From Amoebidium appalachense (lineage: Eukaryota; Ichthyosporea): 64,000 bases of DNA. The position numbers and the translations under genes were made by a program. Of this stretch, positions 1 through 14,518 are shown piece after piece (the stretch's first letter is position 1; the number at the start of each line of letters is the position of its first letter). The notes under the pieces were generated by a model. The model searched no databases and was not told the origin of the DNA. It saw nothing but the letters and a program-made list of their open reading frames with translations. The stretch covers positions 3,348,001 to 3,412,000 of the forward strand of contig CAVNZM010000004.1 of NCBI GenBank assembly GCA_963693365.1, written 5' to 3'.

Positions 1-30
1 AACCCCACATTATATCGTGCACCGGGTAAC

Positions 31-423
31 ATGGACGCTGGCGCACCCCTTCCCCCACCCAGCCCATTCGCACCCCCTCCCCCGATCCGCACAAGCCCGC
101 GCAGCACCCCTGGGCCCTCCCCCATCCTACTGGCCATCCTGGCCGGCCTGATCCTCTACGTGCTCTGGGACACGTTCAGCCCACGTGTGCGGCGGCGCCT
201 GGCAGTGCTCAAGTGCCAGCGCGCGTGCCCAATGTGTGCCAGCTGCGGCAGCTGCGTTCCCCGCCGCAAGTGTGCGCACTGCCCCCGCTGCCACGTGTGC
301 GGTGCCAGCCCCACTCGGTGCGCACAGTGCCCCGCATGCACGCGCTGCCCGCCCGAGCAGAAGTGCCCGGCGTGCCCCACGTGTGCGCATGCGCCTGCGG
401 TGGTGATCAAGGAGCGCACTTGA
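31..423 (+). CDS. Small membrane-anchored cysteine-rich protein, possibly viral in origin
   Basis: The 130-residue ORF opens with ATG. Residues 1-30 are rich in Pro and Ser. Residues about 31-47 (ILLAILAGLILYVLW) form one hydrophobic helix, followed by a basic stop-transfer stretch (RVRRR). The last 70 residues carry about 18 Cys, many as CPxC or CxxC pairs, which suggests metal binding or disulfides. It has no intron and lies 36 bp upstream of the next ORF. Its GC-rich composition and tight packing differ from the intron-rich, microsatellite-rich DNA to the right. TM-plus-CPxC proteins of this type are common in large DNA viruses, so an endogenised viral fragment is my preferred but unproven reading. 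A host gene cannot be excluded. No function is recognised. Confidence 0.5.
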   Translation: MDAGAPLPPPSPFAPPPPIRTSPRSTPGPSPILLAILAGLILYVLWDTFSPRVRRRLAVLKCQRACPMCASCGSCVPRRKCAHCPRCHVCGASPTRCAQCPACTRCPPEQKCPACPTCAHAPAVVIKERT

Positions 424-459
424 AGGGTTGGGTGAGCAGAGATTTTTGTGGCATAGAGT

Positions 460-720
460 ATGGCGTACCGATGGGAGTACAAGCTGAAGGAGGAGCCCGG
501 CAAGGCACCCGTGGTGCAGGCAACTATTGTGCCGACCGAGGCCACCACCCGGCGGACGCAGATGGAGCAACGAGCATACGCACAAGAGCTTGCGGAAAAG
601 GGCTATATAGATCTGCCCGATGAGTTGGCGGAGAAGTGTGGATTCAAGAAGTGGGTGCCGAAGAATCAACGACAGACAGCAATTGTACTGCAGAAGATGA
701 TGGAGCCTGAGGATGCATAG
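460..720 (+). CDS. Small hypothetical protein, same compact cassette
   Basis: An 86-residue ORF from ATG to TAG. It is charged and predicted soluble. Short helices are likely in the middle (MEQRAYAQELAEKGYIDLP), with a basic patch near KKWVPKNQRQ. I see no signal peptide, membrane segment or known motif. It lies 36 bp after the Cys-rich ORF on the same strand with no intron, as in a compact viral or prokaryote-like gene layout. The LTR element inserted 31 bp after its stop. Product unknown. Confidence 0.45.
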   Translation: MAYRWEYKLKEEPGKAPVVQATIVPTEATTRRTQMEQRAYAQELAEKGYIDLPDELAEKCGFKKWVPKNQRQTAIVLQKMMEPEDA

Positions 721-751
721 AGACCTACACACAAAGGATGAATGGACTTAC

Positions 752-1231
752 TGTAAACAACTGTACACATGAACTGTACATGTTTACTAAAGAATGTGAT
801 CTACTAGCACACAATTCGTTCTTTGTCATGAATATCACATAAATATTATGTCCACACCAATAGGAATCAATCTTACCTAAGAAATGAACCATGTATGATT
901 CTACCGCTGCATACCACATAAACGAAGTGAACCAATAAGATGTTTGCATAAATAGGACGAAGGTCTGACTGGCTTGGACCGCACCAGAATCACGAATGGC
1001 ATGTTGCCACCCGCGCTGGCCGCGGATGAAGCAATCCTGGGCCTTGATCCGAAACCTGGGGGCTATATAACAAAGCCGTCCCAGTACGGGGATCACATCA
1101 GTGAAGTCTGAGACAGACTGAGTCGGCCCATAGTAAAAGCAACCTGGCCGCGTGTGCCTTTCTACCCGTTCTCTGTCTTTATTTTGATTCAGTTGTACTC
1201 TGCCTTATCCTAACTAGTCCAACTGTTTACA
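752..1231 (+). repeat. 5' LTR
   Basis: 480 bp, bounded by the inverted 8-mers TGTAAACA and TGTTTACA. It matches 3863-4342 base for base as far as I can read. It contains a TATATAA box at 1064-1070. Confidence 0.93.
1064..1070 (+). promoter_or_regulatory. TATA box of the LTR promoter
   Basis: TATATAA in the context GGGGGCTATATAACAAAG, about 160 bp before the LTR end. This is a usual place for the U3 promoter. The same box occurs in the 3' LTR near 4175. Confidence 0.55.
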
Positions 1232-1289
1232 TTGGCGACCGCGGCAGGACACTGTTATACATTGCCAACTGTTTACATTGGCGACCGCG
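1219..1289 (+). repeat. Primer-binding site region, duplicated
   Basis: The junction CCAACTGTTTACATTGGCG spans the LTR end and the TGGCGACCGCG primer-binding-site candidate. It occurs at 1219 and again at about 1265, followed both times by GACCGCG. The second copy is therefore a displaced LTR-end plus PBS. I could not assign the priming tRNA. Confidence 0.6.
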
Positions 1290-2298
1290 CAGTTCAAGAA
1301 TCTCGCATCCTTCGAATCTCACATCTTTCAATCAGTTCAAGAATCTCACATCTTTCAATCAGCTCAAGAATCTCCCATGGCCGATCACAATCCTTATTAC
1401 CCCGATGATAGGCACATCTTTCCTTGTCCGGCTTAGAATATATACACCGACAAGTTTGAAGTGGCCAGCCCACCTACACGGAAAGAATTGAAAGCATGTA
1501 AAACTTCTTTTGCTACGACACATCAAAAATGTGAAGAAAAACGAATACACAACGAAACAACGAATACACGAACAAACGAATAAAGAATTGCTAACGAAGC
1601 AATGAACCAACGAAAAACGAACCATCACGAATACGCAATGAAATAAAGAATTAACGACAAGCGAATGCATAGAGGAAATACGAATGAATGCAACACAAAA
1701 CAAAACAAAGTAACGAAGTTATCAAACGACAAAAAACGAAAAACGAAAGCAAAATGAAATGGAAATACGAAAATGAAAGAACGAATGCACAACACTGCTT
1801 GGGTTGCAATGCACACAGCCCCCTCTATGTTACGAAGAAAAGAAAACCGTTGCCCTTGCGTGCATTGCGCTATTGCACACTGTCATCGTGTCCATGCCAC
1901 CGCATGCACCTCCACACTCGCAAGCCAGATGCACGGCCACTTTCAGCACGAATGCATTTAAAGAAGAAGATAGTCGCTGTTCCTATAGCATTGAGGACAT
2001 AAGGTGCTGTGAAAGTAGTTTTTCATGCATGCTTCGAATTTCTTGCTGTTTTCGAATACAGCATGCCCCATAGTTTAGCGCACAGGATGCACAACATGCG
2101 CATGAATGTATGCTGGCATGCCTAAACACATTACGAACATATGCCTCATGTATGGCGGCCCTTCCTGGTGCCACGCCCTAACGAATTTGCACTCTTGGTG
2201 CACAAAAGGCATGTAATAAAGTCGATGCAGAACTTTTGTTCGTGCATGTGAAAAACAAAGAAGGTGTTGGGTACGAATTTTAAGGTGAATGCCCGTCT

Positions 2299-2613
2299 GT
2301 GGCAATACTGTGTAACATACCAATTACACTGTCAAGCCTTGCACTAGCTGCCGGCACACCCCCACCAGAACAAAAGAATGTGGTATGGGCACCGTTCCCT
2401 CACAACCCCAGCATACAGTGTCAGTATTTTGGCTGGAAGCCTTTCAGTTTCGAATTACGAATACCCTCCTTCACTACTGAAGAAAGTGACGTGGAAGACG
2501 AATACGAATACGAATGCAAGGTGTTGTTGACTAACACATCGGACCATCATGTGTACCTAGGCCCTGGTACGGAGGTGACCATGTTATTCCCTTGCAATAT
2601 GATGACACTGTAA
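2299..2613 (+). other. Open frame inside the LTR element, function unknown
   Basis: A 104-codon open frame without a good ATG (it opens with GTG). The end (KVLLTNTSD, LGPGTEVTMLF) has the rhythm of the last strands of a dUTPase-like jelly roll, a domain some retroelements carry. The match is weak. It may be a decayed gag, protease or dUTPase piece. Confidence 0.25.
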
Positions 2614-3207
2614 CAATTTAGCACGTGCATACCCCACCAATGGGCACATGCGGGAGACAACCCCACAAGCTGCCTTATTGGGCACCTCTGCTAAAACGAA
2701 TATTCTTCTCACGAAGGAACAGAAGAATGCCACGAACACGAACCACACACCCCCCAGGCAGCTACTTACGTCTGATGTATGAAAGTAGTAGGTGTGTGAA
2801 TGGGGTAACTACATGAACACCAACACGAAAGCAAGCACAGCACAAAGCAGTTCCACGAATACGAATGGTTTTGGTATTCCACACAACGAACAGAACCTAC
2901 AGTAGGGCCACCTACAAATGAAGCAGAGGATGGGGCACCATCCAGACCTGCACTGGAGGATATGAAGATACGAAGCGCGCTCACGAAGTTGCTTACAAAA
3001 GAAAGGGCGACTCTGACGACTTTTCTTTTTAGGCCAAGCCTCCAGAAGAATGTATTATGCCTGGAATCCCCCTGCTCAACGAAAAATGGCTGGCAAATGG
3101 GATACGAAAACTGCTCACGAATGGAAGCATGTGTTTTCTGAAGAAGGTTTGCTTTGCCTACCCTCTTCTTATGAATTATGAACCGGGTTTTTACTGGTTC
3201 GAATTCT

Positions 3208-3530
3208 GACGGGCTGATATATTTCTTTATGTCGCCCAACGAAGAACACTTGGGGCATTTTTATTCATGTTTTTCCCAGCTCCGATGATGCAGGGTTAAA
3301 GCTGAAAGGAAAGAAGTGCTATTTGTTCATGAAAGAAGTGGCTTTTCTGGCCATGGCGACTCGCCTTACAGTCTTAAGGTAGAACCGGGATAAGGAGCAG
3401 CGGCTAAGCCTTGAAGCTATCCACCACTACCTGAGCTACGAAGTGACCTAAGGCTTGAGTTATATTCATTATCGAATGCTTGGTATGATCATTCATCCAC
3501 ACAACCAAATTACTCGCAATTGAAAACGAA
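3208..3530 (+). pseudogene. Reverse transcriptase remnant (Ty3/gypsy type), frameshifted
   Basis: Around 3220-3285 the frame gives FFMSPNEEHLGHF, which fits the Ty3-type segment after the YxDD box (EEHLxHL). A stop and frame change follow, and 3286-3352 reads GLKLKGKKCYLF then EVAFLAM, the family's AGLKLxxxKCxF..EVxFLGH block. A third frame near 3430-3530 gives PELRSDLRL then NYSQL, resembling the next block (ELRSFLGL..NYSQ). At least two frame changes and several stops break it, so no active polymerase is made. Confidence 0.65.
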
Positions 3531-3862
3531 TCTGCGGGAGTATCCTAAAAAGGAAAAATTCCCAAAAAGGAAAATATTACTTCTACAGAAAAAGCCAAGC
3601 ACAGAGACGAAGCGAACAATTCGCACGAACACTCTGCAACAATCTTCGCCACGAAAATGAACGCACAGAAGAATGCTGCATGAATTTACGTTTTGGCAAA
3701 CGAAGAAGTGCTCATAGACGTGCACAACTCTATTCAACCATCCTTGCTCTGTTCTGCCCAGCAGCTCGGCGCACAAGAATTCTCGCTGAAGGTTGTTTAT
3801 CGCCTCTCAGCCTGGTGGTTTGCTTGCCTAACGACACCACCAGGCTCCCGACAAGGGGGGAG

Positions 3863-4342
3863 TGTAAACAACTGTACACATGAACTGTACATGTTTACTA
3901 AAGAATGTGATCTACTAGCACACAATTCGTTCTTTGTCATGAATATCACATAAATATTATGTCCACACCAATAGGAATCAATCTTACCTAAGAAATGAAC
4001 CATGTATGATTCTACCGCTGCATACCACATAAACGAAGTGAACCAATAAGATGTTTGCATAAATAGGACGAAGGTCTGACTGGCTTGGACCGCACCAGAA
4101 TCACGAATGGCATGTTGCCACCCGCGCTGGCCGCGGATGAAGCAATCCTGGGCCTTGATCCGAAACCTGGGGGCTATATAACAAAGCCGTCCCAGTACGG
4201 GGATCACATCAGTGAAGTCTGAGACAGACTGAGTCGGCCCATAGTAAAAGCAACCTGGCCGCGTGTGCCTTTCTACCCGTTCTCTGTCTTTATTTTGATT
4301 CAGTTGTACTCTGCCTTATCCTAACTAGTCCAACTGTTTACA
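3863..4342 (+). repeat. 3' LTR
   Basis: 480 bp, reads the same as 752-1231. A polypurine tract precedes it and the CTTAC target duplication follows it. Confidence 0.93.
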
Positions 4343-4348
4343 CTTACA

Positions 4349-4420
4349 CCACAAACATGGAAAATGTAAATGACGAGAGAATCTCCACAAACATGGAAAA
4401 TGTAAATGACGAGAGAATCT
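4349..4420. repeat. Tandem duplication, 2 x 36 bp
   Basis: Two identical adjacent copies of a 36-bp unit starting CCACAAACATGG and ending GAGAATCT. They lie just outside the LTR element's right target duplication. Confidence 0.85.
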
Positions 4421-4514
4421 GTTGGGATGTTTAATTTTGATGAGCTGGAGTCTATCTCCCCCCTCCCCCCTCCCCTTCGCCGTTCAATGAAAACTTGGTA
4501 GCATGTGTATCATT

Positions 4515-4690
<176 letters not shown>

Positions 4691-4920
4691 TCTCCCGCTA
4701 CCACGGGCAAATACATTCAATAATCATTACGGAAACTTGGTACTGTTACCGGGCAAATACAATATACATGAAAATTTGGATAAGATTGAAGCAGATCACA
4801 TTCGAATAAACATTACAGAAAACTTGGTATGAAAACTTTGTACCACGTCTTTCCTCCACCACACCCATCACAAACCCCTATAGATGTGGATGTGTGCCTA
4901 CTGCCCACACCACCACAAAT

Positions 4921-5496
4921 ACGTTTCCCCCACCGCACCCACCACAAACCCTAAGTAAGATGTGAATGTGGGGCCTACCCGCCGCCACCACTACAACTAC
5001 GTTTCCCCCACCGCACCCACCACAAACCCTAAGTAAGATGTGAATGTGGGGCCTACCCGCCGCCACCACTACAACTACGTTTCCCCCACCGCACCCACCA
5101 CAAACCCTAAGTAAGATGTGAATGTGGGGCCTACCCGCCGCCACCACTACAACTACGTTTCCCCCACCGCACCCACCACAAACCCTAAGTAAGATGTGAA
5201 TGTGGGGCCTACCCGCCGCCACCACTACAACTACGTTTCCCCCACCGCACCCACCACAAACCCTAAGTAAGATGTGAATGTGGGGCCTACCCGCCGCCAC
5301 CACTACAACTACGTTTCCCCCACCGCACCCACCACAAACCCTAAGTAAGATGTGAATGTGGGGCCTACCCGCCGCCACCACTACAACTACGTTTCCCCCA
5401 CCGCACCCACCACAAACCCTAAGTAAGATGTGAATGTGGGGCCTACCCGCCGCCACCACTACAACTACGTTTCCCCCACCGCACCCACCACAAACC

Positions 5497-5497
<1 letters not shown>
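4921..5497. repeat. 78-bp minisatellite, about 7.4 copies, at the 3' end of the JmjC gene
   Basis: The anchor ACGTTTCCCC recurs every 78 bp (4921, 4999, 5077, 5155, 5233, 5311, 5389, 5467). Copies are almost identical. Because 78 is divisible by three, the minus strand stays open for about 200 codons of a 26-residue repeat. This lies past the stop codon of the demethylase gene and looks like 3' UTR or spacer, not protein. Confidence 0.93.
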
Positions 5498-10518
<5,021 letters not shown>

Positions 10519-10790
10519 AAACATGTACAACAGCAGCGCCGGGCGAAAGTGACACGAACTGGTGTGGTGCGCTTGATTATGTTTGAAACATGCACAACAG
10601 CAGCGCTGGGCGAAAGTGACACGAACTGATGTGGTGCGCCTGATTACGTTTGAAACATGCACAACAGCAGCGCTGGGCGAAAGTGACACGAATTGGTGTG
10701 GCGCGCTTGGTTATGTTTGAAACATGTACAACAGCAGCGCCGGGCGAAAGTAACACGAACTGGTGTGGTGCGCTTGGTTATATTTGTTCG
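10519..10790. repeat. 67-bp tandem repeat, 4 copies
   Basis: Four copies of a unit that starts AAACATGYACAACAGCAGCG and carries GGGCGAAAGT and ACACGAACTG. Copies differ at scattered positions, so the array is older than the intronic minisatellites. No coding frame runs through it. Confidence 0.88.
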
Positions 10791-11543
10791 TTCGGGAATC
10801 AAGATGGACTCTTGTAATTTCTCCGTTGTATATAGAGCGCAAAGAGAGTGTTGAACATATATTCTCATTTCGCAAAGCTTGAAGCAAGCAAGAAAATCAC
10901 GTTTTTGATGACTGGCCAATTAATGTTTTGTTCAGTTTGGCCAATGGAATCACTGATTGGCGCGTACGTGATAATAAGCTAATCAGTGAGATCGGCTAAT
11001 AATAGTTTGGGTAGCAAGGCCAGCCTGCCCAACCAAGACCCTTTTGCGAGTAACAATTGTGATTTATTCTAATAGGCAATAAATATTAAAAAAGCATAAT
11101 TTATTTATGTTTATTTATACTTTACGCGGACACAGACATTTGCTTGGAATTTTGTTTGGAAAGGGTCCTGTGAATCTGGTCTTCGAAAAGCGTTGCAGCC
11201 TTGAGTCACGGTGTATTGACCAACTAGATTGTACCAATGCCGATAAGCGCTTGCCTAGAGTACCAGTGCCCGATCACGTTGACCCAACCACTATTCACCA
11301 ATCACCGATTGGTTTTGTTGGCTGGCGCATTTACGTGATGACTGGCCAATGAAATTACTTAGTGACTGATAGCAGCACCGACCCTGGAGCGTTTTGACTG
11401 AGCAAGGAATAAGGGAAATCCTAAAAGAGGGTTGTATGTTTTATGACATATAAGGTTCTATAAATAGGTTCTATAAATAAACAACCATGCGCTTGGGATT
11501 TTGGTTGGAAAGCGTTTTGTATTTGCCCAATTTGAATCCGATG
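10791..11543. other. Non-coding AT-rich DNA with repeated CCAAT-type modules
   Basis: No convincing gene. GATGACTGGCCAAT occurs at about 10907 and 11337. A related pair, ATTGGCGCGTACGTGAT (10955) and CTGGCGCATTTACGTGAT (11322), lies nearby. GGTTCTATAAATA is duplicated at about 11453 and 11466. It looks like promoter-type sequence or a degenerate dispersed element. Confidence 0.5.
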
Positions 11544-12274
11544 CTTCGATTTCGGTCAATCAGAATACCCTGAGCATCAGCGCCGCGAATCACGTGGGGC
11601 AAGAACCAACCCCTATGCACCAATCAAAACGCTTGCACGTAAAAAGGTCCGCGAATAAGATGTTGTGAAAGCGTATATCCTTCGATGTTTTAAACTAGCG
11701 CTCGTTTTGTCCTGTATATTATATTTTTATTTCGTATATTCACCTTTTTTATACAGTTTACCTGTGAACCAAACACGATTAGAGATATATTCACTAACAG
11801 CGCCAAAAAGTTCTGTTTTTCTTATGCTTGATTCTCGTAACATAAGATCGTATTTTGCGCAATGGCTTCATATAAATTATTGATGGCGGTTTTTTTATAT
11901 CAGTTCACAGCGCTGTCATTTTCTACTTTTCTGATTCTTTTGTTCATGGCTGTGTTTGCACACGACGGTGTTTGCCTAGAGAAACGTAACACTCTCTTTT
12001 TTTTTCTTTTTCTCTTGTTCACGACTGGGTTTGCACAGGACTGTGTTTGCGCAGAGAAACGTAACACTCTTTTTTTTACTTTTTCCTTTGTTCACAACAG
12101 AGAATCGTATTCGTAGCACTTTCTTTTTTTTTTTTCCTTTTTCCCTTGTTTTTTTTTTCCTTTTTCCCTTGTTCACGACTGGGTTTGCACACGACTGTGT
12201 TTGCGCAGAGAAACGTAAGACTTCCTTTCTTTTTTTCCCTTTGTTTATCCTTTTTTTTTTGTGAAAACTGTCAC

Positions 12275-12573
12275 GATGGATTATTCCCAGCAAACTCCCG
12301 GGTCGGGGTCATACGAAACCAACATCAGCAAGTCCGCCGACCCCGTCACATCGGAAGTCCCCCCCCATCCAACCCCCCCCACACTCCGGCGGCGAAGTCC
12401 CCCCCCCATCCAACCCCCCCCCACACTCCGGCGGCGAACTTGAAGTCCCCCCCCCATCGAACCCCCCCCCCCACACTCCGGCGGCGAAGTCCCCCCCCCA
12501 TCCAACCCCCCCCCACGACATCCAAATCCTTAAGGGGGAAATTGCCGAGCTAAAATCGGCGGCGGCCAAACAA
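12275..12573 (+). pseudogene. Left copy of the palindrome gene, internally deleted
   Basis: It starts ATGGATTATTCCCAGC (MDYSQQTPGSGSYE), runs through about four 40-bp Pro-rich repeat units (CCCCATCCAACCCC, CACTCCGGCGGCGAAG) and jumps directly to the piece encoding IQILKGEIAELKS. The segment encoding the first part of the coiled coil, present in the right copy, is absent. C-runs shift the frame from unit to unit. Confidence 0.6.
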
Positions 12574-12629
12574 AAACACTTCGCCGATTTTAGCTCGGCA
12601 ATTTCCCCCTTAAGGATTTGGATGTCGTG
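12514..12629. repeat. Central perfect inverted repeat with 20-nt loop
   Basis: Arms of 48 bp (12514-12561 and 12582-12629) are exact reverse complements. The arm begins CACGACATCCAAATCC. A 20-nt A-rich loop separates them. It can form a cruciform or a long RNA hairpin. Confidence 0.9.
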
Positions 12630-13117
12630 ATCCTTCGTTTGTAATTCTTTCTCTGCGGCTTCCAGCTTCTCCTGCAATTCGGTGGTTGGGGTGGTGACAG
12701 CGGGTGCAGTGGCCGCAGTACCGACCTTTGCCAATGCAGAGGCAATGGCACTGTCTACTTTCGACTGCAACACAGTCTCCAAGTACTCTTCGAACATTTT
12801 TGGATCGACGGGAGCAGTGTCGCCGGAGTGTGGGGGGGGGGGTTGGATGGGGGGGGGACTTCGCCGCCGGAGTGTGGGGGGGGTTGGATGGGGGGGGGAC
12901 TTCGCCGCCGGAGTGTGGGGGGGGGGGTTCGATGGGGGGGGGACTTCAAGTTCGCCGCCGGAGTGTGGGGGGGGGTTGGATGGGGGGGGGACTTCGCCGC
13001 CGGAGTGTGGGGGGGGGTTGGATGGGGGGGGGGACTTCCGATGTGACGGGGTCGGCGGACTTGCTGATGTTGGTTTCGTATGACCCCGACCCGGGAGTTT
13101 GCTGGGAATAATCCATC
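12540..13117 (-). pseudogene. Right copy of the palindrome gene: Pro-rich then coiled-coil protein fragment
   Basis: On the minus strand the ATG at 13117 opens the same MDYSQQTPGSG start, followed by the C-run repeats. From 12797 an open frame gives MFEEYLETVLQSK, SAIASALAKVG and ELQEKLEAAEKELQ, then IQILKGEIAELKS, a clear heptad coiled coil. It ends where the sequence folds back at 12574. An N-terminal Pro-rich part followed by a short coiled coil would suit a retroelement gag or a small structural protein. I do not recognise it. C-run lengths decide whether the two parts are in frame. Confidence 0.5.
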
Positions 13118-13857
13118 GTGACAGTTTTCACAAAAAAAAAAGGATAAACAAAGGGAAAAAAAGAAAGGAAGTCTTACGTTTCTCTGCGCAAACACAGTCG
13201 TGTGCAAACCCAGTCGTGAACAAGGGAAAAAGGAAAAAAAAAACAAGGGAAAAAGGAAAAAAAAAAAAGAAAGTGCTACGAATACGATTCTCTGTTGTGA
13301 ACAAAGGAAAAAGTAAAAAAAAGAGTGTTACGTTTCTCTGCGCAAACACAGTCCTGTGCAAACCCAGTCGTGAACAAGAGAAAAAGAAAAAAAAAGAGAG
13401 TGTTACGTTTCTCTAGGCAAACACCGTCGTGTGCAAACACAGCCATGAACAAAAGAATCAGAAAAGTAGAAAATGACAGCGCTGTGAACTGATATAAAAA
13501 AACCGCCATCAATAATTTATATGAAGCCATTGCGCAAAATACGATCTTATGTTACGAGAATCAAGCATAAGAAAAACAGAACTTTTTGGCGCTGTTAGTG
13601 AATATATCTCTAATCGTGTTTGGTTCACAGGTAAACTGTATAAAAAAGGTGAATATACGAAATAAAAATATAATATACAGGACAAAACGAGCGCTAGTTT
13701 AAAACATCGAAGGATATACGCTTTCACAACATCTTATTCGCGGACCTTTTTACGTGCAAGCGTTTTGATTGGTGCATAGGGGTTGGTTCTTGCCCCACGT
13801 GATTCGCGGCGCTGATGCTCAGGGTATTCTGATTGACCGAAATCGAAGAATTCTGCT

Positions 13858-14016
13858 AACCCCGGGGCCCCGGGGGGGGGGCCGGGCCGGGGGTGGCTCG
13901 CGGGCCGGGCCGGGCCCCCGGTCCCCGGCGCCCCGGGCCCCAGGCCTAGCGGCCTAGGGCCTATGGCCCAATAGACGGGCCTGCGGCCCGTTAAGGCCTT
14001 CGGCCCGACCCGGAAA
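13858..14016. repeat. GGCC-rich block
   Basis: About 160 bp dominated by GGCC, GGGCC and CCGG steps with many small palindromes (e.g. GGCCTGCGGCCCG, AAGGCCTTCGGCC). It starts 10 bp after the palindrome ends, and its composition is unlike anything else in the window. It resembles the GC clusters of some organelle genomes or a foreign insertion. Confidence 0.6.
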
Positions 14017-14518
14017 ACCTTACAACCAACCCGAATATCCCAATAAGCCGGCTGAGCCTATGAGCCTGTGACGGTGGTCATGTCACTGTGTGACCTCAAC
14101 TGCCGCTGTCAGGACGGTTCCAGCCAAAAAAAATCTTGAAAACTGAGATACAAGAGCGATAATTGTTTCCTTACCCTTTTCTCCATGTATAAGTATGAAA
14201 AATACATTGAGCATTTCATTTTTCATGCTGGTACAGTAGAGTCACGGCAGCGCTTTGATGGGCAAGACCCAGGAACCAATCAAACGCTGGGCAGTTGACT
14301 GCGGTTACAGTGCGGTCAACATATATGATTGGCACAAGTAAGAGGTCACCGACTGTAAATTTGTAACATAAACGTTACAAAAACAGTGTTCGAGTTGAGT
14401 ACGAACATATTGTTTGCCTGAGGTGCACGTGGAGCGAATGTAAGCCGCCACACCATGTAGGCCGTCCACCAACAGCATCACTTTAGTGACCTAGCTGTGT
14501 TGAACAACGCCCGTGATC
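14017..14518. other. Non-coding, promoter-like flank
   Basis: No ORF of merit. It contains CCAATC (14276) and ATTGG (14329) motifs and short AT-rich stretches. The piece GGAACCAATCAAACGC resembles sequence in the palindrome arms (CACCAATCAAAACGC). Confidence 0.4.

Larger units (their letters stand above)
752..4342 (+). mobile_element. LTR retrotransposon (Ty3/gypsy-like, non-autonomous), full length
   Basis: Two 480-bp direct repeats flank a 2.6-kb interior. Each LTR starts TGTAAACA and ends TGTTTACA. The 5-bp target duplication CTTAC is present at 747-751 and 4343-4347. A polypurine tract (AAGGGGGGAG, 3853-3862) abuts the 3' LTR. A TGG-starting primer-binding-site candidate follows the 5' LTR at 1233. 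The interior has no long open gag-pol, only a fragment that reads as reverse transcriptase in two frames. The LTRs look identical to the eye, so the insertion is recent although the coding part is dead. It was probably moved by enzymes from another copy. Confidence 0.9.
11544..13848. repeat. 2.3-kb fold-back palindrome (inverted duplication)
   Basis: The left arm (from CTTCGATTTCGGTC at 11544) is matched by its reverse complement ending GACCGAAATCGAAG at 13848. The arms are about 1 kb and appear nearly identical, including promoter-like CCAAT sequence, poly-T stretches and an ATG with the next ~90 bp of coding sequence. The right side also holds about 190 bp (about 12630-12822) missing from the left. 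A smaller perfect inverted repeat (12514-12629) sits near the centre. No target duplication is visible. Confidence 0.9.

Noticed and set aside
725-1096. Minus-strand 123-codon ORF, repeated at 3797-4207
   Set aside because: It is an antisense frame inside the LTRs. Its duplication just reflects the two LTR copies.
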